Assembly (NCBI GenBank): GCA_903913365.1
Contig: CAIWKW010000199.1
Location: 1 to 9,135, forward strand
Length of the DNA: 9,135 bases
Reading direction: 5' to 3'
Source: Candidatus Doudnabacteria bacterium
GTDB lineage: Bacteria; Patescibacteriota; Doudnabacteria; UBA920
Positions 1 through 6,037 of this stretch are shown here, piece by piece (the stretch's first letter is position 1; the number at the start of each line of letters is the position of its first letter). The notes below the pieces were generated by a model that saw nothing but the letters and a program-made list of their open reading frames with translations, was not told the origin of the DNA and did no database searches. A program made the translations under genes and the position numbers.

Positions 1-16
1 CCTGCCGGCAGGCAGG
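1..16. repeat. GC-rich palindrome at the window edge
   Basis: Bases 1-12 (CCTGCCGGCAGG) are a perfect 12-bp palindrome, followed by a further CAGG half-unit. The GC-rich block stands out from the AT-rich intergenic sequence around it. It looks like one side of a longer palindromic intergenic repeat cut by the window start. I recall similar CCTGCC/GGCAGG blocks in CPR intergenic DNA, but only one copy is visible here, so the repeat status is inferred. Confidence 0.45.
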
Positions 17-38
17 GAAGTGGCAACGCTACGGTCTG
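17..38 (+). pseudogene. Fragment matching the D-arm and anticodon stem of tRNA-Cys
   Basis: Bases 17-38 match 95-116 of the intact tRNA-Cys gene at 21 of 22 positions; the only difference is C at 24 where the tRNA has T at 102. The match covers the D-arm and the 5' side of the anticodon arm. Upstream, the acceptor stem is replaced by the GC palindrome. Downstream, neither the 3' anticodon stem, a T-arm nor a matching acceptor strand can be found. It is best read as a remnant of a duplicated tRNA, not a working gene. What lies left of base 1 is unknown. Confidence 0.5.
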
Positions 39-83
39 TCTAAAAGAGATCCTAAATGAAGACAAAATCACAATTTTCAATAA

Positions 84-158
84 GGTGCAGTGGCGAAGTG
101 GTAACGCTACGGTCTGCAAAACCGCAATGCATGGGTTCGATTCCCATCTGCACCTCCA
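84..158 (+). tRNA. tRNA-Cys (GCA)
   Basis: A full cloverleaf folds. The acceptor stem 84-90 pairs perfectly with 148-154. The D-stem is 93-95 with 105-107. The anticodon stem is 109-113 with 121-125 (one A-C mismatch at the base), and its loop CTGCAAA (114-120) places anticodon GCA at 116-118. The T-stem is 131-135 with 143-147, loop TTCGATT. Base 155 is the discriminator U73, the expected identity base for cysteine tRNA, and 156-158 encode CCA. This decodes UGC and UGU cysteine codons. No clear promoter lies just upstream, so it is probably transcribed from outside the window or from a weak unseen promoter, perhaps together with the tRNA-Leu gene about 100 bp downstream. Confidence 0.95.
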
Positions 159-262
159 TGAACCACTCGCTAACGCTCGGGTGTCATGGCGCGGCCACTA
201 CCGTTCCATACAACAAAGTTTTAGTGCTAACACAATACAGGATTCAGGATTAATTATAATAT

Positions 263-349
263 GCCCAGGTGGCGGAACTGGTATACGCTACGGACTTAAA
301 ATCCGTCGCCCGCAAGGGATTGAGGGTTCGATTCCCTCCCTGGGCACCA
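263..349 (+). tRNA. tRNA-Leu (UAA)
   Basis: This is a class II tRNA. The acceptor stem GCCCAGG (263-269) pairs perfectly with 339-345. The anticodon stem is 290-294 with 302-306, and its loop CTTAAAA (295-301) gives anticodon TAA at 297-299. A long variable arm containing CCC and GGG halves lies between 307 and 320. The T-stem GAGGG (322-326) pairs with 334-338. The discriminator is A73 (346), expected for leucine, and CCA is encoded at 347-349. It decodes UUA and UUG codons. An inverted-repeat element begins within the final CCA. Confidence 0.95.
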
Positions 350-436
350 TTCGACTTCGTTTTAGCAAGCTAAAACTTCGCTCATGGTCTTCGACCATTT
401 ATATAGAATATTTCGAACCATAGTCAAAGTCGAATG
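348..436. repeat. Nested inverted-repeat element flush with tRNA-Leu
   Basis: CATTCGACTT (348-357) and AAGTCGAATG (427-436) are perfect 10-bp inverted arms. Inside them are two further perfect hairpins: GTTTTAGC/GCTAAAAC (359-366 with 369-376, two-base spacer) and ATGGTC/GACCAT (384-389 with 393-398, loop TTC). The result is a three-way, branched palindrome. The outer arm overlaps the CCA end of the tRNA gene. It resembles a REP- or MITE-like intergenic element with no coding capacity. Whether it recurs elsewhere in the genome cannot be seen from this window. Confidence 0.6.
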
Positions 437-449
437 CCTTGAGCGAGGA

Positions 450-482
450 GCCTTACGACGAGTCGAAAGGCAGTTCTGTTTT
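450..482 (+). terminator. Possible terminator after the tRNA cluster
   Basis: GCCTT (450-454) pairs with AAGGC (467-471). The stem continues past an A-A mismatch with CGA/TCG closing a CGAG loop. The following bases AGTTCTGTTTTT (472-483) are T-rich but interrupted. It could end the tRNA transcript, or it could be another part of the palindromic repeat material next to it. Confidence 0.35.
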
Positions 483-491
483 TGAAATAAA

Positions 492-520
492 TTGACAAAG
501 AAAAAATTCAGGTGTAAATT
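492..520 (+). promoter_or_regulatory. Sigma70-type promoter for the 527-649 transcript
   Basis: A consensus -35 TTGACA (492-497) is followed, after exactly 17 bases, by TAAATT (515-520), giving a predicted start near 527. No credible coding start follows before the terminator at 622-648. Confidence 0.55.
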
Positions 521-526
521 ATTGGT

Positions 527-649
527 ATTATCAACTTAATTGTTGGGAGTTGAAAATAAAAAAACTTTCATTAAAACAAACCTGCGAAGAGCAAGTCAAT
601 TCAATGGCTTAATTCAACGTAAACGAGTTCTTTGGAATTCGTTTTTTTC
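527..649 (+). ncRNA. Candidate small RNA or leader transcript, about 120 nt
   Basis: This stretch is bounded by a good promoter (492-520) and an intrinsic terminator (622-648). It begins near a hairpin TCAACT/AGTTGA (531-536 with 548-553). It has none of the marks I would look for in SRP RNA, 6S RNA, tmRNA or RNase P RNA, and is too short for the last two. A 39-residue open frame starting at TTG 540 runs through the terminator stem to a TAA at 657-659. It contains four Arg codons, but has no ribosome binding site and is probably chance. The unit may be a free small RNA, or an attenuated leader of the arginine-decarboxylase-like gene downstream, although that gene has its own promoter at 671-699. 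Confidence 0.35.
622..648 (+). terminator. Intrinsic terminator before the decarboxylase promoter
   Basis: AACGAGTTC (622-630) pairs with GAATTCGTT (635-643) with one G-T wobble and a TTTG loop. The stem runs directly into a T7 tract (642-648). This is a standard Rho-independent structure for transcripts arriving from the left. Confidence 0.7.
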
Positions 650-670
650 TTATCCATAAGCCGCCAGGCA

Positions 671-699
671 TTGACAAAAATGCAAATTTTAAGTATTAT
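671..699 (+). promoter_or_regulatory. Sigma70-type promoter of the decarboxylase gene
   Basis: The -35 TTGACA (671-676) and the -10 TATTAT (694-699) are separated by 17 bases. The predicted transcription start is near 706, leaving a leader of about 48 nt before the ATG at 754. A CCGCCAGGC block (661-669) abuts the -35; the same nine bases recur in the rpsA promoter spacer (5976-5984). Confidence 0.75.
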
Positions 700-753
700 T
701 ATCAGTTATTTAATATTTATAAAATAAATTGGTTAACAAATTTTTAAACTATC

Positions 754-2139
754 ATGACAACCAAATCCGCATCAAAAAAAAGAAACGGTTTTAGAAAATT
801 CTGGCGCCTCGGGGTGGAAGAATATAACACCCACAATTTTGACATTAGCCCGGACGGGGAACTGATTGTAAGGGAAGGCAACTACCAATACAATATTTTT
901 GACGTGGTAAAAAAATACGGGACCTCAACGGAAATAGTTTTTCCCACGGTTATTGAAAACCGGGTGAGAGACATGATAGAAACCTTTAACGCCTATATTA
1001 AGGTTTTAGGCTATAAAGGCAAATTCCATTATCACTACGCCATGAAGGTTAACCAAAACAAGGAATTTGTCCTGCCGGCCGTGGCCGAAGGGGCGAATTT
1101 GGACGTGGCTTCGGCCAACGAGTTGTATCTGGTTAAAAAAATGATTGAGCAGGATAAGTTCAACAACAAAATCCGCGTTATTTGCAATGGGCCGAAAACT
1201 CCGCGCTACATGGAGCTAATTGAGGAACTTAGGGCCAAAGGCTTAATTGTTATTCCTATTATAGAAGACCTGGTGGAGCTTGAGCGCATGTCCAAGTTTA
1301 AAGGCGAGGTAGGCATTCGCGTTAACCTGAATATAAAAGTGGAAAGCCACTGGGATAAAAGATACAACCGCTACGGCTTTACCGAAGCCGAACTTTTGGA
1401 CTTGGGCAAAATCCGCAACCTTTCGGTACTGCATTATCATATTTCCAGCCAAATAGAAAAAATCGACGGGATTATCAAACCGCTTAAGCGCGCTTTGGAA
1501 CTTTACGCCAAGCTGAAAGAAAAAAATCCCGGACTGGATACTTTGGACATTGGCGGGGGCGCCGGCGTGCCTTACGAAAAGAAAAAACATTTTTATTCGG
1601 CAAAAAATTTAATTCATCAAATTATAAAAAACGCCAAAAACCAATGCGACAAACTCGGCGTAAAGCACCCCAACCTGATTACCGAGTGGGGGAGATACGT
1701 GGCGGCTCCGGCGCAAATTACCATTTACAAAATTCTGGCGGAAAAAACCGTGGACAACAAAGGCAACAACCGCTGGTACGTTATTGACGGCAGTTTTATG
1801 AACGACCTTATAGATACCTGGGCCATTCACCAAAAATGGCACGTGGTCCCGGTAAACAATATGAATACCAGAAAACTGCAAAAGGTTTGGCTGGCCGGCT
1901 CCTCCTGCGACAGCGACGACAAGTATACTTCCGGCGGAGGTTATATTTTGCTTCCCAGGCTGGAAGACTGCGAAGAACTTTTTATTGCTATTCTCGATAC
2001 CGGAGCTTACCAGGATTCGCTTGCTTCCCACCACTGCCTGCTTTCCAGCCCTGCCAAACTTATTGCCCAAAACGGCGAAATTAAAATTGCCCGCAAGAGA
2101 GAAGCTCCGGAAGAAGTAGGCAAAATGTTCGGCTGGTAA
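754..2139 (+). CDS. speA: Compact arginine decarboxylase-like PLP enzyme (SpeA family)
   Basis: This 461-residue protein belongs to the fold type III (alanine-racemase-like barrel) PLP decarboxylases, closest by motif to biosynthetic arginine decarboxylase, which makes agmatine and CO2 from arginine for polyamine synthesis. The PLP-binding lysine is K98 in HYAMKVNQNKE. Other family motifs are LHYHISSQ (226-233), the phosphate-binding DIGGG (265-269), EWGR (311-314), DTWAIHQ (354-360), the catalytic-type SCDSDD (384-389) and GAYQD (417-421). SCDSD and the DxWAIxQ segment favour SpeA over LysA or ornithine decarboxylase. It is much shorter than classical SpeA (about 630-660 residues): only about 40 residues separate EWGR from the DTWAIHQ region, so the usual helical insert is missing. 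The ATG at 754 has no Shine-Dalgarno sequence, as for most genes here. It forms a monocistronic unit with its own promoter and terminator. Arginine as substrate is inferred. Confidence 0.8.
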   Translation: MTTKSASKKRNGFRKFWRLGVEEYNTHNFDISPDGELIVREGNYQYNIFDVVKKYGTSTEIVFPTVIENRVRDMIETFNAYIKVLGYKGKFHYHYAMKVNQNKEFVLPAVAEGANLDVASANELYLVKKMIEQDKFNNKIRVICNGPKTPRYMELIEELRAKGLIVIPIIEDLVELERMSKFKGEVGIRVNLNIKVESHWDKRYNRYGFTEAELLDLGKIRNLSVLHYHISSQIEKIDGIIKPLKRALELYAKLKEKNPGLDTLDIGGGAGVPYEKKKHFYSAKNLIHQIIKNAKNQCDKLGVKHPNLITEWGRYVAAPAQITIYKILAEKTVDNKGNNRWYVIDGSFMNDLIDTWAIHQKWHVVPVNNMNTRKLQKVWLAGSSCDSDDKYTSGGGYILLPRLEDCEELFIAILDTGAYQDSLASHHCLLSSPAKLIAQNGEIKIARKREAPEEVGKMFGW

Positions 2140-2162
2140 AAACAGCTATAAAAATTGTTATT

Positions 2163-2198
2163 AACCGTCCCCCGATCCTATCGGGGGGCGGTTTTAAA
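2163..2198 (+). terminator. Strong intrinsic terminator after the decarboxylase gene
   Basis: A 14-bp stem (2163-2176 with 2180-2193, one G-T wobble) is closed by a CCT loop and followed by TTTTAAATT. It lies 23 bp after the stop. It also argues against starting the next gene at 2155, since that frame would translate straight through the terminator. Confidence 0.9.
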
Positions 2199-2241
2199 TT
2201 ACCAGATTTATCGCTGTGTGTTAATATATGTATATAAATTT

Positions 2242-4173
2242 ATGCTCATCTTTTTTGCAATACTAATTATAGGGCTGGCAGGTTATTTTTGCCTGAAATT
2301 ATTTGCCTCGCAAACTTTTGCCGGCGCCTCATTTATTGCCTCCAGCGTTCCTTTGGGAATTGTCGCCGTAGCCGGGCAAATGGCTGTTTATAATTTATTT
2401 TTGCCCGCCAAAGCATCAATTTGGGCGAGTTTTTTTATTTGGGTTTGTTTTGGTATTTTTTGCGCTTTATGCGCTTACCGAAAGAAAATAATATTAAAGC
2501 CTTCCGCAAAATTCTTTAAAGCGGGGCACATAATTGATTTGATTATTTTAGCCGGAGTAAGTTTATTAATAATTTTTCTCCAGTATAACCAGCTGTGGCA
2601 GCTGCCCGATAAAAGTTTTTCCGTTGGCCCTCCCGGCTCCTACGATACAATTTTTCACCTTATCCAAATTTTGCAAATGGGTCTTTTAAAATGGTGGCAA
2701 CTGGGCAGCCCATATTTTGCCGGAGACTTCATCAATTACCCCTTTTTACTGAACCTGTTTTCCGGCGGGCTCATGCAAATGGGGGGAGGGCTAATGCCAG
2801 CCTTCCATCTGCCGACTTTTTTTCTGTCCGCAAGCTTGGTTGTGTTAATCTGGTGTTTGGGAAAAAATTTAAACTTCAATAAATTCTCTTTATTCCTTTT
2901 GCTAGTGGGGACGCTGTTTGCCAACAACGCCAGCTACCTGATAAAGGGCTTTCCGAACCTGGCCGAAGCCGCTGTCCGCTTTCCGCTTGAGCCGATTAGC
3001 TACCAAAGTTTTGTTTTTAGCTTTCTGCTGTTCCAAAGAACTTTTGTTTTAGGCGCATGCCTGTTTTTAAGCGCCTACATTGCCTTTTTAATGTATCTTA
3101 AATCCGGTTCACGCCAGGCGCTTGTTTGGGCCTCTGTGCTTGCCGGACTGCTTCCTTTTGTTCATACCCACAGTTTTGTGGCATTTGGACTGATGCTTGT
3201 TGGGGCATTTTTGGCTGCCTTGATAAACAGGAATGCGGGCACGGCTGTCAGAATTTTGCGCGTAATTCTTCTGTTCGGACTAATTTGCCTGCCTCAGGTA
3301 ATAATCCTTCTGGTGCTGCCTAAATTCAACGCAGGCGGCTTCCCGTTGCTTCGCCTCGGCTGGCTAAGCAACCCGGAGCAGGCTTGGGGAATAAAACTTC
3401 CCGGACCCGGATACGGAGAATTTTCCGCCTGGCTGCTGCTTCAGTTTTGGAATTTTGGCTTAATGCTTCTGTTGCCGTTTTTTCTTCTTAAAACGGCGCT
3501 GGCAAAAAATAATTATCTTCTGCAGGCCATAAGCGGCGGAGGCCTGGCTTTATGGATTATTCCCAACCTGGTGCAGTTTCAGGCTTGGGACTATGACAAT
3601 AATAAATTTTTTGCTTATGCGATACTGCTTTCTTTTGCAGCCCTGCTGCTGTGGGCCGGTGAATTCCGGTCCAAAAAAAGACTTTTTATTATAGGGCTTA
3701 CCGCTTTGATTGTTGCCGCCGCCCTGCCCTTGTCTGTTTACAGAGTTTATCAACTGATTAATTTTTCCGGGGGCGGGAGAAAAATTATTTTTACAGCCTC
3801 GGAGCAGCAAGCCGCACAGTGGATTAAAGCCAATGCTTCGGATTCGAACGTTTTAATAACGGGCCTGAATCAAACCCCCGACAGCCCGTCATATTTGGCC
3901 GGCAGCATGACCGGCAGAAGCAATTCCCAAGGATTTTTTCTGTGGCTCTATACGCACAACATTGATTTTCAGGACAGGACAAAAAATATTTCCGGCTTTC
4001 TGCAAAATCCCGATCCCAAACTATTAAAGTCAGCCCAAACGCCGGGAAACTTTTTAATTGTCGGCCCGGAAACAAGAGCCGGCTTTCCGAATATTATTAA
4101 AGAATTAAATTTATACAATTATCAAAAAGTTTTTGATAATGCGGAATTCCAAATTTATCCTTTGGGTAAATAG
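2242..4173 (+). CDS. Large polytopic membrane protein, GT-C glycosyltransferase-like
   Basis: The protein has 643 residues from ATG 2242. The frame is open upstream to 2155, but that would cross the strong terminator, and the ATG places a hydrophobic helix at the very N-terminus. By eye there are about a dozen membrane segments up to roughly residue 505, then a soluble domain of about 120 residues. The loop motif SYDTIFHL (133-140, Asp135) sits where GT-C lipid-sugar transferases carry their acidic catalytic residue. Further signs are LPFVHTHSF (304-312), the WDYDNNKF segment (449-456), and the C-terminal GRS...GFFLWLYTHNIDFQDR region (558-579), a pattern I associate with uncharacterised bacterial GT-C-like envelope proteins. 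A likely role is transfer of a sugar from a polyprenyl donor on the outer face of the membrane. Substrate and exact family are unknown, and no glycan genes adjoin it. No clear promoter was found between 2200 and 2241. Confidence 0.7.
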   Translation: MLIFFAILIIGLAGYFCLKLFASQTFAGASFIASSVPLGIVAVAGQMAVYNLFLPAKASIWASFFIWVCFGIFCALCAYRKKIILKPSAKFFKAGHIIDLIILAGVSLLIIFLQYNQLWQLPDKSFSVGPPGSYDTIFHLIQILQMGLLKWWQLGSPYFAGDFINYPFLLNLFSGGLMQMGGGLMPAFHLPTFFLSASLVVLIWCLGKNLNFNKFSLFLLLVGTLFANNASYLIKGFPNLAEAAVRFPLEPISYQSFVFSFLLFQRTFVLGACLFLSAYIAFLMYLKSGSRQALVWASVLAGLLPFVHTHSFVAFGLMLVGAFLAALINRNAGTAVRILRVILLFGLICLPQVIILLVLPKFNAGGFPLLRLGWLSNPEQAWGIKLPGPGYGEFSAWLLLQFWNFGLMLLLPFFLLKTALAKNNYLLQAISGGGLALWIIPNLVQFQAWDYDNNKFFAYAILLSFAALLLWAGEFRSKKRLFIIGLTALIVAAALPLSVYRVYQLINFSGGGRKIIFTASEQQAAQWIKANASDSNVLITGLNQTPDSPSYLAGSMTGRSNSQGFFLWLYTHNIDFQDRTKNISGFLQNPDPKLLKSAQTPGNFLIVGPETRAGFPNIIKELNLYNYQKVFDNAEFQIYPLGK

Positions 4174-4203
4174 TCGGCATACAACTCAGACTATTTTGAT
4201 TTT
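4168..4203 (+). terminator. Probable terminator overlapping the membrane protein stop codon
   Basis: AAATAGTC (4168-4175) pairs perfectly with GACTATTT (4189-4196) across a 13-base loop and is followed by TGATTTTCTT. The stop codon TAG (4171-4173) is inside the left arm, so ribosomes reaching the stop could disturb folding. Strength is moderate. Confidence 0.5.
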
Positions 4204-4243
4204 CTTGCATGTTGATAAAACATTAGCCAATAAAACAGCGCCT

Positions 4244-4252
4244 TGTTATAAT
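4244..4252 (+). promoter_or_regulatory. Extended -10 promoter for the DUF378 gene
   Basis: TGTTATAAT (4244-4252) is a perfect extended -10 element. The -35 region is poor (TTAGCC at 4223-4228, 18-base spacer). The predicted start is near 4259, about 37 nt before the ATG at 4296. Confidence 0.6.
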
Positions 4253-4278
4253 TAACAGGAGAAAAAAACAATTCTTCG

Positions 4279-4290
4279 GAGAGGGGGTGA
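4279..4290 (+). promoter_or_regulatory. Shine-Dalgarno region deciding the DUF378 start
   Basis: GGAGAGGGGGTGA (4279-4291 region) closely resembles the anti-SD complement GGAGGTGA. It is the only strong Shine-Dalgarno in the window. Its spacing fits ATG 4296. The alternative GTG at 4287 lies inside the Shine-Dalgarno itself and is unlikely. Confidence 0.65.
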
Positions 4291-4295
4291 GCAAC

Positions 4296-4523
4296 ATGAA
4301 AGCTATACATATGATTGCCATAACTTTGCTTATTGTAGGCGGCCTGAACTGGCTTTTGGTAGGTCTGTTTCAGTGGGACGTCGGAGTGCTGTTTGGCGGA
4401 CAAGCGGCCATGATTTCCAAAATTATTTACGTACTTGTCGGTCTTTCGGCAATTTGGGAAATTTTTACCCATAAATCAAACTGCAAAATGTGTTCTTCCT
4501 CGGCAATGCCGAAACAAATGTAA
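4296..4523 (+). CDS. DUF378 family small membrane protein
   Basis: This 75-residue protein matches the DUF378 (YuzA-like) pattern: an N-terminal MKAIHMIAITLLIVGGLNWLL helix, the conserved GGLNW, a short WDVGVLFGG turn, and a second helix around KIIYVLVGLSAIW. Two membrane segments span roughly residues 4-24 and 40-57. The polar C-terminal tail carries two cysteines (NCKMC). The function of the family is unknown. It has its own extended -10 promoter and the best Shine-Dalgarno in the window, which suggests it is well translated. It converges with rpsA and shares its terminator. Family assignment is from motif memory and I consider it reliable. Confidence 0.88.
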   Translation: MKAIHMIAITLLIVGGLNWLLVGLFQWDVGVLFGGQAAMISKIIYVLVGLSAIWEIFTHKSNCKMCSSSAMPKQM

Positions 4524-4533
4524 ACTTTGTTAC

Positions 4534-4566
4534 AAAAAACCCGCTCCGGTAATCGGAGCGGGTTTT
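4534..4566. terminator. Bidirectional terminator between DUF378 and rpsA
   Basis: A perfect 13-bp stem AAAACCCGCTCCG (4536-4548) with 4554-4566 and a GTAAT loop. The plus strand ends in four T's. On the minus strand the tract is longer (complement of the A run 4534-4539), so it should stop rpsA transcripts more strongly than DUF378 transcripts. Confidence 0.9.
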
Positions 4567-4581
4567 GAATTTACAATTTTA

Positions 4582-5757
4582 CTATTTTGCTTCTTCAGCA
4601 ACAACAGCTGTTGCTTCTGCAGGCTGTTCTTTTTTTGGCGCTTCCTGCAAAGCTTTTAAAGACAAGCCCAAGCGGTGTTCGCCCGGTTCAATGGAAATAA
4701 TTTTAAATTCTTTTTCCTCGCCTGTTTTAAGAACTTCTTCCGGATTTTTAATGGCTTCGTGGGAAAGTTCCATTACATGAGCCAAGCCCTGAATATCTTT
4801 ATCCAGTTCCACAAATACGCCAAACGGCATAATTTTAGTAACCTTGCCGGATACAACCTGGCCAATTTGATATTTTTTGACCGCTTCCAGCCAGGGGTCT
4901 TCCTGAAGCTGTTTTACGGACAAGGACACGCGGCCTTTGTCTATGGAAATAACTTTAGCCTGCACCTTTTGCCCGACTTTAACAATGTCTTTGGGGTTGT
5001 CTATTCTCTGCCAAGCCAGTTCGCTAATATGAACCAAGCCTTCCAAGTCTCCGAATTTTACGAATGCGCCAAAGTCCACCACGCCGGTAATTGTTCCTTC
5101 AACCACCTGGCCGATTTTCAGCTGGCCCAATCTGTTTTCCATATCTTTTTCAAATACGGATTTTTCGCTGACAATCAATTTTTCTTCATCGCTGTCCGCG
5201 GTAATAATCTGTACATCAAACAATTGTCCAACATAGCTTTGCAGTACGGATAAAATGCGGTTTTTGTCGCCGTCTTCAACTCTGGGATAGTGCTCCAAAG
5301 AAAGCTGAGAAACGGGCAAAAAGCCCATTACATTGTTTACTTCAACCATAAGCCCGCCTTTATTGGCTTCCAAAATTTTGGTGCGGACAATCTCTTTGGT
5401 TCCAAGCTTATCTTTAAGCGTCTGCCAAACTCTTTCCTGGCCAGCCTGGCGCAAAGAAAGCTCCACAATATTTTCCTTATTTTCCGTCTCAACCACGGAA
5501 ACAAAAATTTTGTCTCCGGGCTTAAGTCCGGCCAAGGTGGCTTCGTCATCATAAAGCTCGCGGCCTCTAACCACTCCCACGCCATAGCCTTCCAAGTCCA
5601 CGTATACTTCATTTTTACCCACGGAAATAAGGGTTCCTTCCACCATATCTCCAACTTTAAGCACTTTAATTTCTATTCCGCTGTTTATCAAATCGCTCAT
5701 GGTTTGAGCGCTTGCCGCACCGGCGGGAATAACTGCCTGTTTAATTTCTTCTGTCAT
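4582..5757 (-). CDS. rpsA: 30S ribosomal protein S1
   Basis: The protein has 391 residues from the ATG at 5757. A TTG seven codons upstream (5778) could also start the frame but is weaker, and neither has a Shine-Dalgarno. Four S1 (OB-fold) RNA-binding repeats span about residues 34-103, 119-199, 214-283 and 299-367. The last two show the classic pattern: GQVVEGTITGVVDFGAFV...GLVHISEL and GQVVSGKVTKIMPFGVFVEL...GLAHVMEL. A low-complexity Ala/Glu/Lys-rich tail ends the protein. E. coli S1 has six repeats; four is the length seen in many Gram-positive and CPR proteins. S1 helps the 30S subunit engage mRNA with weak or structured leaders, fitting the scarcity of Shine-Dalgarno sites in this window. 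Expression probably involves the long structured leader upstream, and S1 is known to autoregulate in E. coli. Confidence 0.95.
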   Translation of the reverse strand: MTEEIKQAVIPAGAASAQTMSDLINSGIEIKVLKVGDMVEGTLISVGKNEVYVDLEGYGVGVVRGRELYDDEATLAGLKPGDKIFVSVVETENKENIVELSLRQAGQERVWQTLKDKLGTKEIVRTKILEANKGGLMVEVNNVMGFLPVSQLSLEHYPRVEDGDKNRILSVLQSYVGQLFDVQIITADSDEEKLIVSEKSVFEKDMENRLGQLKIGQVVEGTITGVVDFGAFVKFGDLEGLVHISELAWQRIDNPKDIVKVGQKVQAKVISIDKGRVSLSVKQLQEDPWLEAVKKYQIGQVVSGKVTKIMPFGVFVELDKDIQGLAHVMELSHEAIKNPEEVLKTGEEKEFKIISIEPGEHRLGLSLKALQEAPKKEQPAEATAVVAEEAK

Positions 5758-5956
5758 AAAATTTTTACTATTGACCAAAATTAAATAAAATTAAGTAAAA
5801 TTGAACATAATTGCCGTTTAGACAAAAATAAAACAACGGCTAATCGTTGTGCAATTAAAAACCTTATTATATTGGTTAATTGTTAAAACGCTCACAAAAA
5901 CTTATTTGGGGATTAATTATTATTTTTTATAAACATGAGCGTTGCGCCAAATAAGT
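5758..5956 (-). promoter_or_regulatory. Long structured 5' leader of rpsA with interleaved stems
   Basis: From the predicted start near 5956 to the ATG, the minus-strand transcript has a leader of about 200 nt. Stem A pairs 5955-5947 with 5909-5901 (9 perfect bp). Stem B pairs 5943-5936 with 5894-5887 (8 perfect bp). The order A-B-A'-B' is that of a pseudoknot, or of two mutually exclusive helices. The linkers are 3, 26 and 6 nt. Downstream are a hairpin 5833-5838 with 5845-5850, a CAATTAA/TTAATTG pair (5852-5858 with 5876-5882), and a competing GCCGTT/AACGGC pairing (5813-5818 with 5835-5840). The last 30 or so bases before the coding region are A/T-rich and unstructured, a typical S1-binding context. 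Complementarity is seen directly; autoregulation by S1 is inferred. Confidence 0.6.
5866..5871 (-). promoter_or_regulatory. Possible second rpsA -10 element
   Basis: A perfect TATAAT on the minus strand at 5871-5866 would give a shorter leader of about 100 nt lacking the interleaved stems. The nearest -35-like sequence, TTGTGA (5897-5892), has a poor 20-base spacing. It may be chance in AT-rich DNA. Confidence 0.3.
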
Positions 5957-5962
5957 AGTTAC

Positions 5963-5991
5963 ATTATAGCCTAAACCGCCAGGCTTGGCAA
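5963..5991 (-). promoter_or_regulatory. Main rpsA promoter
   Basis: On the minus strand, -35 TTGCCA (5991-5986) and -10 TATAAT (5968-5963) are exactly 17 bases apart. Transcription should start near 5956, one base before the first stem of the leader, so the leader structure would form at the very 5' end of the RNA. Confidence 0.7.
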
Positions 5992-6037
5992 GTCCAAAAA
6001 TAAGCCACTTTTAGCAGAAAATAACCTTAAAAAGGAC

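Noticed and set aside
255..260. TATAAT just before tRNA-Leu as its promoter
   Set aside because: Transcription would start at about 267, inside the acceptor stem, so it cannot produce the full tRNA.
56..423. Overlapping open frames of 65 and 112 residues across the tRNA region
   Set aside because: They run through both tRNA genes and palindromic repeats and have no protein-like composition; they are chance frames.
540..659. Arg-containing leader peptide of 39 residues
   Set aside because: TTG start, no ribosome binding site, and it reads through the terminator stem and T-tract. It is kept only as a speculative note.
2155..2241. N-terminal extension of the large membrane protein
   Set aside because: The extra 29 codons would include the strong terminator stem of the previous gene and push the first membrane helix inward. 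ATG 2242 is preferred.
5758..5778. TTG start of rpsA seven codons upstream
   Set aside because: It is a rare start codon without a Shine-Dalgarno; the ATG at 5757 begins the usual S1 N-terminus equally well.
4675..5784. Plus-strand frames of 192 and 164 residues opposite rpsA
   Set aside because: They are antisense shadows of a clear S1 gene, rich in Asn, Phe and His as expected from reversed Glu/Lys/Val codons.
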